Shown here: one piece after another, positions 1 to 8,048 of the stretch
Layout of the letters: the number at the start of each line of letters is the position of its first letter
Numbering within the stretch: the stretch's first letter is position 1
DNA from: M3007 sp040397785
GTDB taxonomy: Bacteria > Bacteroidota > Bacteroidia > Chitinophagales > Saprospiraceae
Assembly (NCBI GenBank): GCA_040397785.1
Contig: JBBAVI010000042.1
Coordinates: 1 to 44,483, forward strand
Direction of reading: 5' to 3'
DNA: 44,483 nt
Notes under the pieces: model-generated
What the model saw: only the letters and a program-made list of their open reading frames with translations
Told to the model about the DNA's origin: nothing
The model's database searches: none
Program-made: the position numbers and the translations under genes

Positions 1-919
1 TCTCCGATCCGGTCAATCCCGAATTCGCCGAAACCGTTTGCAAATACTGGTAAATTTCGGACCCACCACCATTAATCACCAGGTCAATACCTTCAAAATA
101 CCGAAAACGTTCGTTGGAAATCGTATCGGTTCCCGCCAAATCATCGGCCTTGATTTGATTGGCAATGAGCTCAAAAAACCGGTTACCCGCCACTTCATAA
201 TTGGTAGTATAAAATGGTCCCTGTGTGGTGCTGATTGGAAATGCGCCCCGTTGCAGGTTTTTGGCTACACTCCATTTTATAGAACGACGAAACAAGGTGG
301 TACCATTGCCCGCTTCTACCCGATAACGAACGACCATATCCACATCGAACAATACACTGCTGGTATCACCTAACCAACGTAAAGAGGCGGTTTTATCTGT
401 TTGAAAAGTAATTTTTGGAGGAATATCAGCAGGGTTTGGTGTGTTGAACACAAACTCATTGGGTACCGTTGTAACCGATGTAATGTCTTTTTTCCCATCG
501 GCACGCACAACAATCAGACGGTATTTATCGCCTGCAATTAATTTGGCGCCATTGGGCGATTTTAATTTGTACAACCAGTTGGGGGTTGTTGCAAAGGTAC
601 CTGGTTGACGAGGGTGGCCATCCAGGTTGCCGTCCACCCGGGTTAGTTGCACCTTTACCTTGGTTTTAACATGCTCCATAAACACCGTAATTGCATCGGC
701 AGGGTAATACAAAGAATCGGCAATTTGCGCAACCACCAGGGCACTCTGGTCGGGATCCAGGAATGCTTTCTCAACCCGAACATAATTTGCGGTATCCTTG
801 GCAGAAAGAATCGCATAAACCACCGGTACTTCTTTCCACGGGGCAGTAACTTCAAAATCATTGGAACAGCCCGACCACAGCAATCCAAGTAACGGAAGGG
901 CAAAAAGTAGTTTTTTCAT
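1..919 (-). CDS. Secreted lipoprotein, DUF4249-like (3' end outside window)
   Basis: The frame is open from the ATG at 919 to the window edge, giving 306 codons with no stop. The N-terminus MKKLLFALPLLGLLWSGC is a lipoprotein signal with a lipobox ending at Cys18, so the product should be anchored in a membrane and lie in the periplasm or on the surface. The mature part opens with a beta-strand-rich stretch (VPVVYAILSAKDTANYVRVE) that resembles Bacteroidota DUF4249 lipoproteins, which often accompany TonB-dependent receptors; this family call is by eye and uncertain. No enzymatic motif is visible. The gene has its own well-formed promoter at 953-982 and is separated from atpC by a terminator hairpin, so it is an independent unit. 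The overlapping reading frames on either strand here are shadows. Confidence 0.72.
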   Translation of the reverse strand, partial: MKKLLFALPLLGLLWSGCSNDFEVTAPWKEVPVVYAILSAKDTANYVRVEKAFLDPDQSALVVAQIADSLYYPADAITVFMEHVKTKVKVQLTRVDGNLDGHPRQPGTFATTPNWLYKLKSPNGAKLIAGDKYRLIVVRADGKKDITSVTTVPNEFVFNTPNPADIPPKITFQTDKTASLRWLGDTSSVLFDVDMVVRYRVEAGNGTTLFRRSIKWSVAKNLQRGAFPISTTQGPFYTTNYEVAGNRFFELIANQIKADDLAGTDTISNERFRYFEGIDLVINGGGSEIYQYLQTVSANSGLTGSE

Positions 920-952
920 CAGATCAAATTTACGCAAACTTAGCATTGGCTG

Positions 953-982
953 CAAAAGTACGGGATAGAAATGGATACCAAA
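953..982 (-). promoter_or_regulatory. Promoter of the lipoprotein gene (TTTG-N18-TACTTTTG)
   Basis: On the minus strand, TTTG (979-982) is followed after 18 bases by TACTTTTG (953-960). This matches the Bacteroidota sigma-A consensus TTTG/TAnnTTTG. Initiation would fall near 946, leaving a leader of about 27 nt before the ATG at 919. The -33 element sits immediately beside the terminator hairpin at 984-1023. Confidence 0.7.
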
Positions 983-983
983 G

Positions 984-1023
984 AAAAAGCCTTGCTAACC
1001 GGAGACGTTTAACAAGGCTTTTT
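984..1023 (-). terminator. Intrinsic terminator downstream of atpC
   Basis: AAAAAGCCTTG (984-994) and CAAGGCTTTTT (1013-1023) form an 11-bp perfect stem. Read on the minus strand it follows the atpC stop by 18 nt and ends in a T run. The A/T-rich stem ends would let it work in either direction. Confidence 0.8.
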
Positions 1024-1041
1024 AAATTGAAAAGGGTAATA

Positions 1042-1293
1042 TTAAAACCCTTCTACCCCAGAAACCAGCAAGGAAACTTCGTTGTTCAACATTTCAACAA
1101 AGCCACCTGCCACCTGAAAGTCTAATTTCTCTCCATTTTCCTTTACAATTTGCACAGCACCTTTATTAAGAGAGGATACAATGGCAGCATGGTTATTCAA
1201 AATTTGAAAAGAACCATCAGCGCCAGGTACCTTTACAGATTTCACTTCACCGGCAAAAAGTTCGGCTTCGGGAGAAAGAATCACTAAGTTCAT
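1042..1293 (-). CDS. atpC: ATP synthase F1 epsilon subunit, short form
   Basis: The 83-residue product is the N-terminal beta-sandwich of the F1 epsilon subunit, beginning MNLVILSPEAELFAGEVKSV, with the typical stretch from GADGSFQILNNHAA. This domain sits on the gamma subunit and the c-ring in the central stalk. The C-terminal helical hairpin of E. coli-type epsilon (about 130-140 residues in all) is absent; the protein ends cleanly at VSGVEGF followed by a stop and a terminator. Short epsilon subunits of about 80 residues are common in Bacteroidota, so this is a family trait rather than a truncation. It lies 81 nt downstream of atpD and is presumably co-transcribed with it. The remaining atp genes are not in the window. 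Confidence 0.93.
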   Translation of the reverse strand: MNLVILSPEAELFAGEVKSVKVPGADGSFQILNNHAAIVSSLNKGAVQIVKENGEKLDFQVAGGFVEMLNNEVSLLVSGVEGF

Positions 1294-1321
1294 CTTTGGA
1301 TGGTTGTATGGTTAAACGGCA

Positions 1322-1354
1322 GTATGGTTGAACATCAAACATGCTCAACCATAC
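1322..1354 (-). repeat. Inverted repeat between atpD and atpC
   Basis: GTATGGTTGA (1322-1331) and TCAACCATAC (1345-1354) form a 10-bp perfect stem in the atpD-atpC intercistronic gap. The left arm is also part of an imperfect 12-base direct repeat (1306-1317 and 1322-1333, one mismatch). There is no T run, so it is more likely an RNA stability or processing element than a terminator. Confidence 0.6.
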
Positions 1355-1374
1355 CTGCAAGTTAGTCTTTAATA

Positions 1375-2892
1375 TTAGTTTGCTGCGTCAGCAAGCATTT
1401 TTTTGCCTTTTTCCATCGCTTCATCGATGGTACCGACCAAGTTGAATGCGGCTTCAGGATACTGATCCATATCGCCGTCCATAATCATATTGAAACCACG
1501 AATAGTTTCGTCGATGGGCACCAATACCCCTTTCAAGCCTGTAAATTGTTCGGCTACGTGGAAAGGTTGTGACAAGAAACGTTGTACACGACGGGCGCGG
1601 GTTACGACCAGTTTGTCTTCGTCGGAAAGTTCTTCCATACCGAGGATCGCGATAATATCCTGCAATTCGTTATAACGTTGCAAAATGACTTTTACACGTT
1701 GCGCGCAGTTATAATGTTCTTCGCCGATAATTTTTGGATCCAAAATCCGGGAAGTAGAGTCGAGTGGATCTACCGCAGGATAAATACCCAAGGAAGCAAT
1801 TTTACGGCTCAATACCGTTGTTGCGTCCAAGTGAGCAAATGTTGTTGCAGGAGCAGGATCCGTCAAGTCATCCGCAGGTACATAAACGGCTTGAACCGAA
1901 GTAATAGACCCACGTTTGGTAGAAGTGATGCGCTCTTGCATCAAACCCATTTCGGTAGCCAGCGTTGGCTGGTAACCTACCGCAGAAGGCATCCGGCCCA
2001 ACAAAGCCGATACTTCCGAACCGGCTTGCGTAAAGCGGAAGATGTTATCTACAAAGAACAGGATGTCACGGCCACCCGCTGGATCAGTCATATCGCCATC
2101 ACGGAAATACTCGGCCATGGTCAAACCCGATAATGCCACACGTGCACGTGCACCAGGTGGTTCGTTCATCTGGCCAAACACCAAGGTCGCCTGCGATTTA
2201 GCCAATTCGGCCATATCTACTTTGTCAAGATCCCATCCGCCTTCTTCCATAGAATGCTGGAATTCCTCACCGTATTTAATAACGTTAGATTCGATCATTT
2301 CACGCAGCAAGTCATTGCCCTCACGGGTACGCTCGCCTACGCCTGCGAAAACCGACATACCGTCGTACGCTTTTGCGATGTTATTGATCAACTCCATGAT
2401 CAATACCGTTTTGCCTACACCAGCACCACCGAACAAACCAATTTTACCACCTTTTGCATAAGGCTCGATCAAATCGATTACCTTGATACCTGTGTAAAGA
2501 ATTTCGCGCTCCGTAGAAAGATCTTCGTACGCTGGTGGGCGACGGTGGATTGCATAGGCATTATCGCCTTTTTCCACTTTGCCAATACCATCGATTGCTT
2601 CCCCTACTACATTGAACAGGCGGCCGCGTACTTGGTCGCCGACTGGCATTGCGATGGGAGCACCGGTATCTGCACACTCCACACCACGGGTCAAACCGTC
2701 GGTTGAGTCCATAGAAATGGTACGAACACTGTTTTCGCCCAAATGGCGTTGAACTTCAAGTACAAGCTTAGAGCCGTCTGCGCGGGTAATTTCAAGCGCG
2801 CTCAGAATCTCTGGAAGGGTGCTGTCAGGTCCGCTGAAGTCAACGTCAACCACAGCGCCGATAATCTGTTTAATGCGACCGATATTCGCCAT
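1375..2892 (-). CDS. atpD: ATP synthase F1 beta subunit
   Basis: The 505-residue protein is the catalytic beta subunit of F1. It carries the Walker A loop GGAGVGKT, the downstream catalytic region GERTREGNDL, the Walker B strand ILFFVDNIFRFTQAGSEVSALLGR and the C-terminal LSDEDKLVVTRARRVQRFLSQPF segment, all typical of F-type beta subunits. Three beta subunits alternate with alpha around gamma and make ATP from ADP and phosphate at the membrane-bound complex. The start is the ATG at 2892, giving MANIGRIKQIIGAVVDVDF. It leads a two-gene unit with atpC, an arrangement separate from the other atp genes that is frequent in Bacteroidota. A strong promoter lies at 2985-3013. Confidence 0.98.
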   Translation of the reverse strand: MANIGRIKQIIGAVVDVDFSGPDSTLPEILSALEITRADGSKLVLEVQRHLGENSVRTISMDSTDGLTRGVECADTGAPIAMPVGDQVRGRLFNVVGEAIDGIGKVEKGDNAYAIHRRPPAYEDLSTEREILYTGIKVIDLIEPYAKGGKIGLFGGAGVGKTVLIMELINNIAKAYDGMSVFAGVGERTREGNDLLREMIESNVIKYGEEFQHSMEEGGWDLDKVDMAELAKSQATLVFGQMNEPPGARARVALSGLTMAEYFRDGDMTDPAGGRDILFFVDNIFRFTQAGSEVSALLGRMPSAVGYQPTLATEMGLMQERITSTKRGSITSVQAVYVPADDLTDPAPATTFAHLDATTVLSRKIASLGIYPAVDPLDSTSRILDPKIIGEEHYNCAQRVKVILQRYNELQDIIAILGMEELSDEDKLVVTRARRVQRFLSQPFHVAEQFTGLKGVLVPIDETIRGFNMIMDGDMDQYPEAAFNLVGTIDEAMEKGKKMLADAAN

Positions 2893-3236
2893 ATAACAAA
2901 ATGATGTTTGGTTTTAGCGCTCCTTTTTGGCATTCCACAATATTTAATTGGAATCCTGAAGCGCTAATTCTTTGAAAAGCCGCGCAAAAGTACGCTTCTT
3001 TGTGTTATTGCAACCAATGTTGGTGACTTTTTCTTTCACAATTCTTTTTGCCCGGAAATTTCGCCATTCCATTCAAATTTACGACTTTTGCATTCCTTTG
3101 GCACGAATGGGACATTTTCAACAGGCTTAAAAGTCAAAATCAACCAGCCACAGAATAAAACTTTGCCCCAGCCGTTCAAGTGCCTTCCCCTGCAACCGGT
3201 ATTTTCTGTAAATCAAACCATTAGTTTTTTATTTGT
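2893..3236. other. Divergent intergenic region atpD / lytic transglycosylase
   Basis: These 344 bases hold the atpD promoter (2985-3013) and its leader of about 85 nt. No convincing TAnnTTTG box was found for the + strand gene at 3237. The one frame crossing the area on the + strand (from 3088) has no recognisable protein character. Nothing else stands out. Confidence 0.6.
2985..3013 (-). promoter_or_regulatory. atpDC promoter (TTG-N18-TACTTTTG)
   Basis: On the minus strand, TTG (3011-3013), an 18-base spacer and TACTTTTG (2985-2992) match the Bacteroidota housekeeping promoter. Initiation is expected near 2979, leaving a leader of about 85 nt before atpD. Confidence 0.7.
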
Positions 3237-4730
3237 ATGCAGTTTAGAAACCGTGTTTTCTGTTGGTTCGTCTTCGTGTTGACCGCCTTGCCTTTTATTT
3301 CGTTGGATGCCCAGGATAATAATCCGGATCAGATTGAGGATACTGTGAATTCCCCTGTTTTTACGTCGAAAGGCGATTTGGGTTACATCCCAGTTACTGA
3401 AAAAGAACTTCAAGAACGTTTGGCCGAAATACCCGGATGCCTGGATATGCGCGCTACCGATGTCGTTCGAAGCTATATTAATAACTATGTGCGCTTAAAA
3501 CCCGACAAAGCAAAAAATATGTTGGGCAAACGCCTCACTTTCTTCCCGCTTTTTGAGGAAAAACTGAAAGCAGAGGGCATGCCGGTCGACCTAAAATTTT
3601 TAGCAGTCGTCGAATCTGCCCTCAATCCCAAAGCCGTATCTAAAGTGGGCGCAACTGGTTTGTGGCAATTTATGCCATCCACAGGCAGCGAATATGGGTT
3701 GCGCACGAATAGCGCAGTAGAAGATCGCAGCAACCCGGTGAAAAGCACCGATGCAGCCGTGCGCTACCTCAGAGATCTGTACCATCAGTTTGATGACTGG
3801 GCCTTGGCCTTGGCAGCGTATAACAGCGGACCAACCCGCGTCAATTCGGCCATCAAAAAGGCTGGAAGCCGCAATTTCTGGAGCATTATGCGTTTTCTCC
3901 CCCAAGAAACCCGCAACTATGTTCCAGCCTTTATTGCCGCCTCTTACATCTGCAATTTTTATCAAATACACGGTTTGAATCCAAATATTCCAGACCTGGA
4001 TGAACAGTTGACTGGTTATATTAATGTGTATGATGGTTTGTCGTTTCGCGCGATTTCAGAAGCGACTGGCATTGATTACAATGTTATCAAAACCTTAAAC
4101 CCCGGTTTTAAACGCGATTATGTACCCCCGAGTGCCAACGGCAACTATGTGATGTTGCCACGCAGGGTGTTGCCCGCCTTTATCCGCTACCTCAACAGCA
4201 TTAGCAGCCGAAGTTATTCAATTGAAAACAACGATATGTATGTCAATAGCACCATGGGAGATGGACGCTATTGGAAAACAATGACAGGGGCCCAACAAGC
4301 AGAACACATCGACCAATTAGCCCAGAAATATGGCCTGATTGGAGACCACCTCAAAACTTGGAACAACCTGGCTTCAAATTATGTAGATGCCGGTCAGGAA
4401 ATTTTAATCTGGAATCCTGTTTATGTACAACGCCATGCAGGTTTGAAAATTGAAGCCCCCGTGCAACCTAAGCCCAAAACAAATGCACCAAAAGCAAAAA
4501 AAACGGAAACAATTGATAACGCATTAGAAAAAAACACCGGAGTTAACGCATCTTTGCAGCCGACGCCATTTCAAGCCAAACCCGTCGAGTACCAGTACCA
4601 TACCGTCAGACGCAACGAATCCTTGGAAGATATTGCCCGCCAATACGCAACCTCGGTAGAAAGTTTGCGCAAAATAAACGGCAACGATCAAATTCGATTT
4701 GGAATGCGTCTTAAAATCCGGCAATTCTAA
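3237..4730 (+). CDS. MltD-like membrane/periplasmic lytic transglycosylase with LysM domains
   Basis: The 497-residue product starts with a signal sequence (residues 1-25, ending ISLDAQ). It then has a goose-lysozyme-type SLT domain: catalytic Glu126 in FLAVVESALNPKAVS, followed by GATGLWQFMPSTGSEYGL and ALAAYNSGPTRV. Residues about 262-310 look like a divergent LysM, and residues 454-497 (YHTVRRNESLEDIARQYATS) are a clear C-terminal LysM that binds peptidoglycan. Such enzymes cleave the MurNAc-GlcNAc bond with 1,6-anhydro product formation and act in wall turnover. A Lys/Pro/Ala-rich linker precedes the last LysM. The LytTR regulator gene follows after 19 nt, so the two are likely co-transcribed. 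Whether it is lipid-anchored is not supported, since no lipobox is seen. Confidence 0.92.
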   Translation: MQFRNRVFCWFVFVLTALPFISLDAQDNNPDQIEDTVNSPVFTSKGDLGYIPVTEKELQERLAEIPGCLDMRATDVVRSYINNYVRLKPDKAKNMLGKRLTFFPLFEEKLKAEGMPVDLKFLAVVESALNPKAVSKVGATGLWQFMPSTGSEYGLRTNSAVEDRSNPVKSTDAAVRYLRDLYHQFDDWALALAAYNSGPTRVNSAIKKAGSRNFWSIMRFLPQETRNYVPAFIAASYICNFYQIHGLNPNIPDLDEQLTGYINVYDGLSFRAISEATGIDYNVIKTLNPGFKRDYVPPSANGNYVMLPRRVLPAFIRYLNSISSRSYSIENNDMYVNSTMGDGRYWKTMTGAQQAEHIDQLAQKYGLIGDHLKTWNNLASNYVDAGQEILIWNPVYVQRHAGLKIEAPVQPKPKTNAPKAKKTETIDNALEKNTGVNASLQPTPFQAKPVEYQYHTVRRNESLEDIARQYATSVESLRKINGNDQIRFGMRLKIRQF

Positions 4731-4749
4731 TCTGTTTTTCACACACACC

Positions 4750-5517
4750 ATGACAACAAGAGCACTCCTGATTGAAGACGAGCCAGAAGGCCTCGAAAAC
4801 CTGAAAAATCTACTCCGGATGTATTGTCCTGATGTAGAAGTAGTTGCCACAGGTGGCTCCAATGCCGATTTACTCAAACTGGTAAACGAAGAGCGCGATA
4901 ACCAATACGATGTTGCTTTTTTAGATATCAGCTTACCCGATGGCCTCGTATTTCAAGGACTTCAACAACTGGATGAAGTGCCTTTTGACATCATATTTGT
5001 TACTGCTTACGACAAATATGCCTTAAAGGCCTTCGAATTTGCCGCCATCGACTATGTAACCAAACCCATTGAACGGGAAGAATTAATGCGCGCTGTGAGC
5101 CGCATTCGCCTGAAAAACACGGAAACCAAAGCGCGTTTGGAGGTTTTGCAACAAAACTATAATCCAACGGGTGCCAATGCTTTTGAAAAAATCGGTATCT
5201 CCGCCCTGGATGGCGTACATTTTGTACGCCTGAGTGAAATCGTACGACTCGAGGCTGAAGATAATTATACCCATTTTATGCTCAATACGGGCGATAAAAT
5301 TACTGCCAGCCGCACCATTAAAGCTTACGAAGACACCCTTGCCCAACTCAATTTTGTTCGTGTGCACAAAAAACACATTGTGAACATGAATTTTATGAAA
5401 ACCTATATAAAGGGTGAAGGCGGATACCTGATCTTGGATAACGGTGATTCAATTGAGGTATCCCGACGAAAAAAGTCGGCGCTGATGGATTCAGTACGAC
5501 GCAACCACGATATATAA
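4750..5517 (+). CDS. LytTR-family response regulator
   Basis: The chosen ATG at 4750 gives 255 residues starting MTTRALLIEDEPEGLENL. A longer frame from 4699 would overlap the upstream gene and adds nothing conserved. Residues 1-120 form a receiver domain: acidic pocket EDEP, phosphoacceptor Asp59 in VAFLDISLPDG, Thr85 in FVTAYDKYALKAF and Lys105 in DYVTKP. Residues about 150-250 are a LytTR DNA-binding domain, with the motifs IVRLEAEDNYTHF, SRTIKAYED and FVRVHKKHIVNM. These regulators are normally driven by LytS/YehU-type (7TMR or 5TM) kinases; none is present in the window. It sits 19 nt behind a lytic transglycosylase, so wall-related control is possible but inferred only from position. 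Confidence 0.94.
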   Translation: MTTRALLIEDEPEGLENLKNLLRMYCPDVEVVATGGSNADLLKLVNEERDNQYDVAFLDISLPDGLVFQGLQQLDEVPFDIIFVTAYDKYALKAFEFAAIDYVTKPIEREELMRAVSRIRLKNTETKARLEVLQQNYNPTGANAFEKIGISALDGVHFVRLSEIVRLEAEDNYTHFMLNTGDKITASRTIKAYEDTLAQLNFVRVHKKHIVNMNFMKTYIKGEGGYLILDNGDSIEVSRRKKSALMDSVRRNHDI

Positions 5518-5604
5518 GACGACGCCCATTGCCCTTATTTACCCAAAAAGCAATGCAGCGTTCAAGCACCGCATTCCATAAAATCATAAGCATTACCGCA
5601 AAGG

Positions 5605-6558
5605 ATGGGATTTTTTGATAAGTTTTTTAGCCGGGAGAAGAAAGAAGACCTTGAAAAGGGACTTGAAAAAACAAAAGAAGGCTTTCTGGGTAAAATTACC
5701 CGGGCAGTAGCGGGCAAGAGCGAAGTAGACGAATCGGTGCTGGATGAACTGGAGCAGGTTTTAATTTCGAGCGATGTGGGCCTGGATACGACTATTAAAA
5801 TTATTCAGCGCATTGAGGCCCGGGTTGCACGTGATAAATACATGAATATCAACGAACTCAATGGGATTTTGCGCGACGAAATCGTGCAAATGCTGGCCGA
5901 AAACAATACCGAAGATTTAGAGGATTTTGATATTCCGGAAGGTAAACACCCTTATGTGCTGTTGGTAATTGGCGTAAATGGCGTGGGAAAAACAACCACC
6001 ATTGGCAAACTCGCCCACCAATTTAAACAAAAAGGCTATAAAGTGGTACTCGGAGCAGCCGACACCTTTCGCGCCGCTGCTGTGGATCAACTCGGTATTT
6101 GGGCCGACCGGGTGGGTTGCGATTTTTACTCCAAAGGTATGAACGCCGATCCTGCCGCAGTTGCCTACGAAACGACCAATTACGCAATCGCCAATAATTG
6201 CGATATTGCGATTATTGATACCGCCGGCCGCTTGCACAATAAAACACACCTCATGCAGGAGTTGGGTAAAATACACCGCTCCATTGAAAAAAAACTTCCC
6301 GGCGCACCGCATGACGTATTGCTGGTTTTGGATGCCTCCACTGGACAAAACGCCCAGGAACAAGCCAAACAATTCACCGAAGTAGCCCCTATTACGGCAC
6401 TTGCGCTGACCAAACTGGACGGTACAGCCAAAGGCGGCGTGGCAATCAGCATCAGCGATCAGTTTAAAATTCCAATCCGCTACATTGGTGTAGGCGAATC
6501 AATTGACAAATTGCAGATTTTTAATAAAAAGGCTTTTGTTGAATCCTTGTTTCGGTAG
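5605..6558 (+). CDS. ftsY: Signal recognition particle receptor FtsY
   Basis: The 317-residue protein has the SRP GTPase N and G domains with almost no acidic A domain; it begins MGFFDKFFSREKKEDLEKGL, an amphipathic stretch suited to membrane contact. G1 is GVNGVGKT (123-130), followed by the DTFRAAAVDQL loop typical of FtsY/Ffh, G3 is DTAGR (205-209) and G4 is TKLD (269-272). The C-terminus IRYIGVGESIDKLQIFNKKAFVESLF is characteristic of FtsY rather than Ffh. It receives SRP-ribosome complexes at the SecYEG translocon and hydrolyses GTP jointly with Ffh. An 87-nt gap separates it from the LytTR regulator, and no clear promoter box was recognised there. Confidence 0.97.
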   Translation: MGFFDKFFSREKKEDLEKGLEKTKEGFLGKITRAVAGKSEVDESVLDELEQVLISSDVGLDTTIKIIQRIEARVARDKYMNINELNGILRDEIVQMLAENNTEDLEDFDIPEGKHPYVLLVIGVNGVGKTTTIGKLAHQFKQKGYKVVLGAADTFRAAAVDQLGIWADRVGCDFYSKGMNADPAAVAYETTNYAIANNCDIAIIDTAGRLHNKTHLMQELGKIHRSIEKKLPGAPHDVLLVLDASTGQNAQEQAKQFTEVAPITALALTKLDGTAKGGVAISISDQFKIPIRYIGVGESIDKLQIFNKKAFVESLFR

Positions 6559-6589
6559 CACCTTTTCGAGCCTATTTCTGATTTATACC

Positions 6590-6597
6590 TACTTTTG
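6590..6597 (+). promoter_or_regulatory. -7 box TACTTTTG almost abutting the start codon
   Basis: TACTTTTG ends 5 nt before the ATG at 6603. With initiation expected 5-7 nt after the box, the mRNA would be leaderless or nearly so. No in-frame Met lies between the ATG and the lipobox, so a later start would remove the signal peptide. Confidence 0.5.
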
Positions 6598-6602
6598 TTG
6601 AA

Positions 6603-7946
6603 ATGAAGCGCTTTTTCATATTTCATCAAAGGTTTTTTTGGGGTACTTGCCTATGGCTCAGTGTGCTGCTCACATTTGGTGCCTGCTCCCCTGCCCGATT
6701 CCATAGACACAATATTCGACATCAAATCGTTGAAAACAACGTATTTGCACAATCCTTTACCGGATTTACCCTGCTGGATGCCCACACCGGGAAAATTTTG
6801 TGCGATGTCCTGGGCGACCGGCACTTTATTCCAGCTTCCACCAATAAAATATGGACCCTGTACACTTGTTTACAACTCTTGGGCGATAGTATACCTTCGT
6901 TTAAGTATACTACTGATCATCAAGCACTTGTAATTTATCCAACGGGCGATCCTTGTTTCTTACACCCGCAATTTGGTGCCTGGCAGTCTGGATTTGCGTT
7001 TATACAACATTCGAAATCGCCGATACTTGGGTGGGCTGGCGATACAACAGCCAACGAGGTGGTTGGCTTAGGCCCTGGTTGGGCTTGGGATGATGCTCAT
7101 TTGGCTTATTCGGCTGAAAAAAGCAATTTCCCTTTGTTTGGCAATGTGCGCCAAGTGTTTAGCATCGACTCTAGTCAATTGAGCGTGTCGCCTGTATACT
7201 GGCAAACCTATTTGCACCCCGATACCTTGCAACAACCGAAAGATGCACTGTATTTTGGAGCACAAAACCATTTGCATTACAATCCACAACACAATTGGAC
7301 CAACTTTGGGGCCCGCGTCCCGATCCAACATGCCGCAAATTATGTTGGCGCGTTATTAAGCGACACCTTACATCGACCATTTGTTCAACTCAAAGGGGGG
7401 GGCAAGGGCGACAAGAAAACCTGGTACGGAACAGCGGTCGACACCGTTTACCGCCGCATGATGCATCAAAGCGATAATTTCATTGCAGAACAATTGCTGC
7501 TGCTATGTGCCGGCCAAAAAACTGGATTACTTGCCCAGGATACCTTGATACAATGGGCAAAAGACAGCCTTTTTTCATTTTTACCTCAAAAATTGCGGTG
7601 GGTGGATGGTAGCGGATTGTCGCGTTATAACCTGAATACCCCCCAAAACAATGTATCCTTGCTTTATCGGCTTTGGCAAACACAGCCAAAGGAACGCCTA
7701 TTTGATTTGTTTCCGGCGGGAGGAACAGAGGGGACGCTGAAAGGTTGGTATACAAACACCCAAGCGACACCATATATATATGCAAAATCGGGCTCCATGA
7801 GCGGGGTACAATGTTTGAGCGGATATTTGATTACAAGAAAAGGCAAAGTATTGATTTTCAGTTTTATGCACAACAATTTTGTGGGAAGTGGAAAAGCGTG
7901 GAAAACAGAAATGCAACGTATTTTAGAACAAATTTGCATCAAATAG
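6603..7946 (+). CDS. S13-family D-Ala-D-Ala carboxypeptidase/endopeptidase (PBP4-type) lipoprotein
   Basis: The 447-residue product has the three active-site motifs of the penicillin-binding S13 family: SxxK as S79-T-N-K82 (FIPASTNKIWTLYTCL), SxN as S290-D-N292 (HQSDNFIAEQLL) and KTG as K395-S-G397 (YAKSGSMSGVQCLSGYL). The family removes the terminal D-Ala from muropeptides or cuts cross-links in the periplasm. The N-terminus contains a signal with a lipobox (LTFGAC, Cys28), so it is probably lipid-anchored, unlike soluble E. coli PBP4. The domain between SxxK and SxN, about 200 residues, is long, as in other S13 enzymes. The Thr of KTG is Ser, a tolerated change. It is probably monocistronic; a hairpin follows at 7963-8008. 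Confidence 0.9.
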   Translation: MKRFFIFHQRFFWGTCLWLSVLLTFGACSPARFHRHNIRHQIVENNVFAQSFTGFTLLDAHTGKILCDVLGDRHFIPASTNKIWTLYTCLQLLGDSIPSFKYTTDHQALVIYPTGDPCFLHPQFGAWQSGFAFIQHSKSPILGWAGDTTANEVVGLGPGWAWDDAHLAYSAEKSNFPLFGNVRQVFSIDSSQLSVSPVYWQTYLHPDTLQQPKDALYFGAQNHLHYNPQHNWTNFGARVPIQHAANYVGALLSDTLHRPFVQLKGGGKGDKKTWYGTAVDTVYRRMMHQSDNFIAEQLLLLCAGQKTGLLAQDTLIQWAKDSLFSFLPQKLRWVDGSGLSRYNLNTPQNNVSLLYRLWQTQPKERLFDLFPAGGTEGTLKGWYTNTQATPYIYAKSGSMSGVQCLSGYLITRKGKVLIFSFMHNNFVGSGKAWKTEMQRILEQICIK

Positions 7947-7962
7947 TCAAACTGGTCTAAAT

Positions 7963-8008
7963 CTCTACTTCGAAAATACTATTTTTTGCAACTTTGTTTC
8001 GAATAGAG
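7963..8008. repeat. Imperfect inverted repeat between the PBP4-type and beta-helix genes
   Basis: CTCTACTTCGAAA (7963-7975) pairs with TTTCGAATAGAG (7997-8008) with one bulged base. The loop of about 21 nt holds a T6 run. It could be a weak terminator for the upstream gene or a site in the leader of the downstream gene; the sequence does not decide. Confidence 0.4.
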
Positions 8009-8048
8009 CCTCTTTCTAATATTACAAACAAAACATTTGCACCACAAC

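Noticed and set aside
3088..3282. 64-codon + strand frame before the lytic transglycosylase gene
   Set aside because: It overlaps the true start of the next gene in another frame and shows no protein character.
4699..4749. Extended start for the LytTR regulator
   Set aside because: It would overlap the end of the transglycosylase gene and adds 17 residues with no receiver-domain match.
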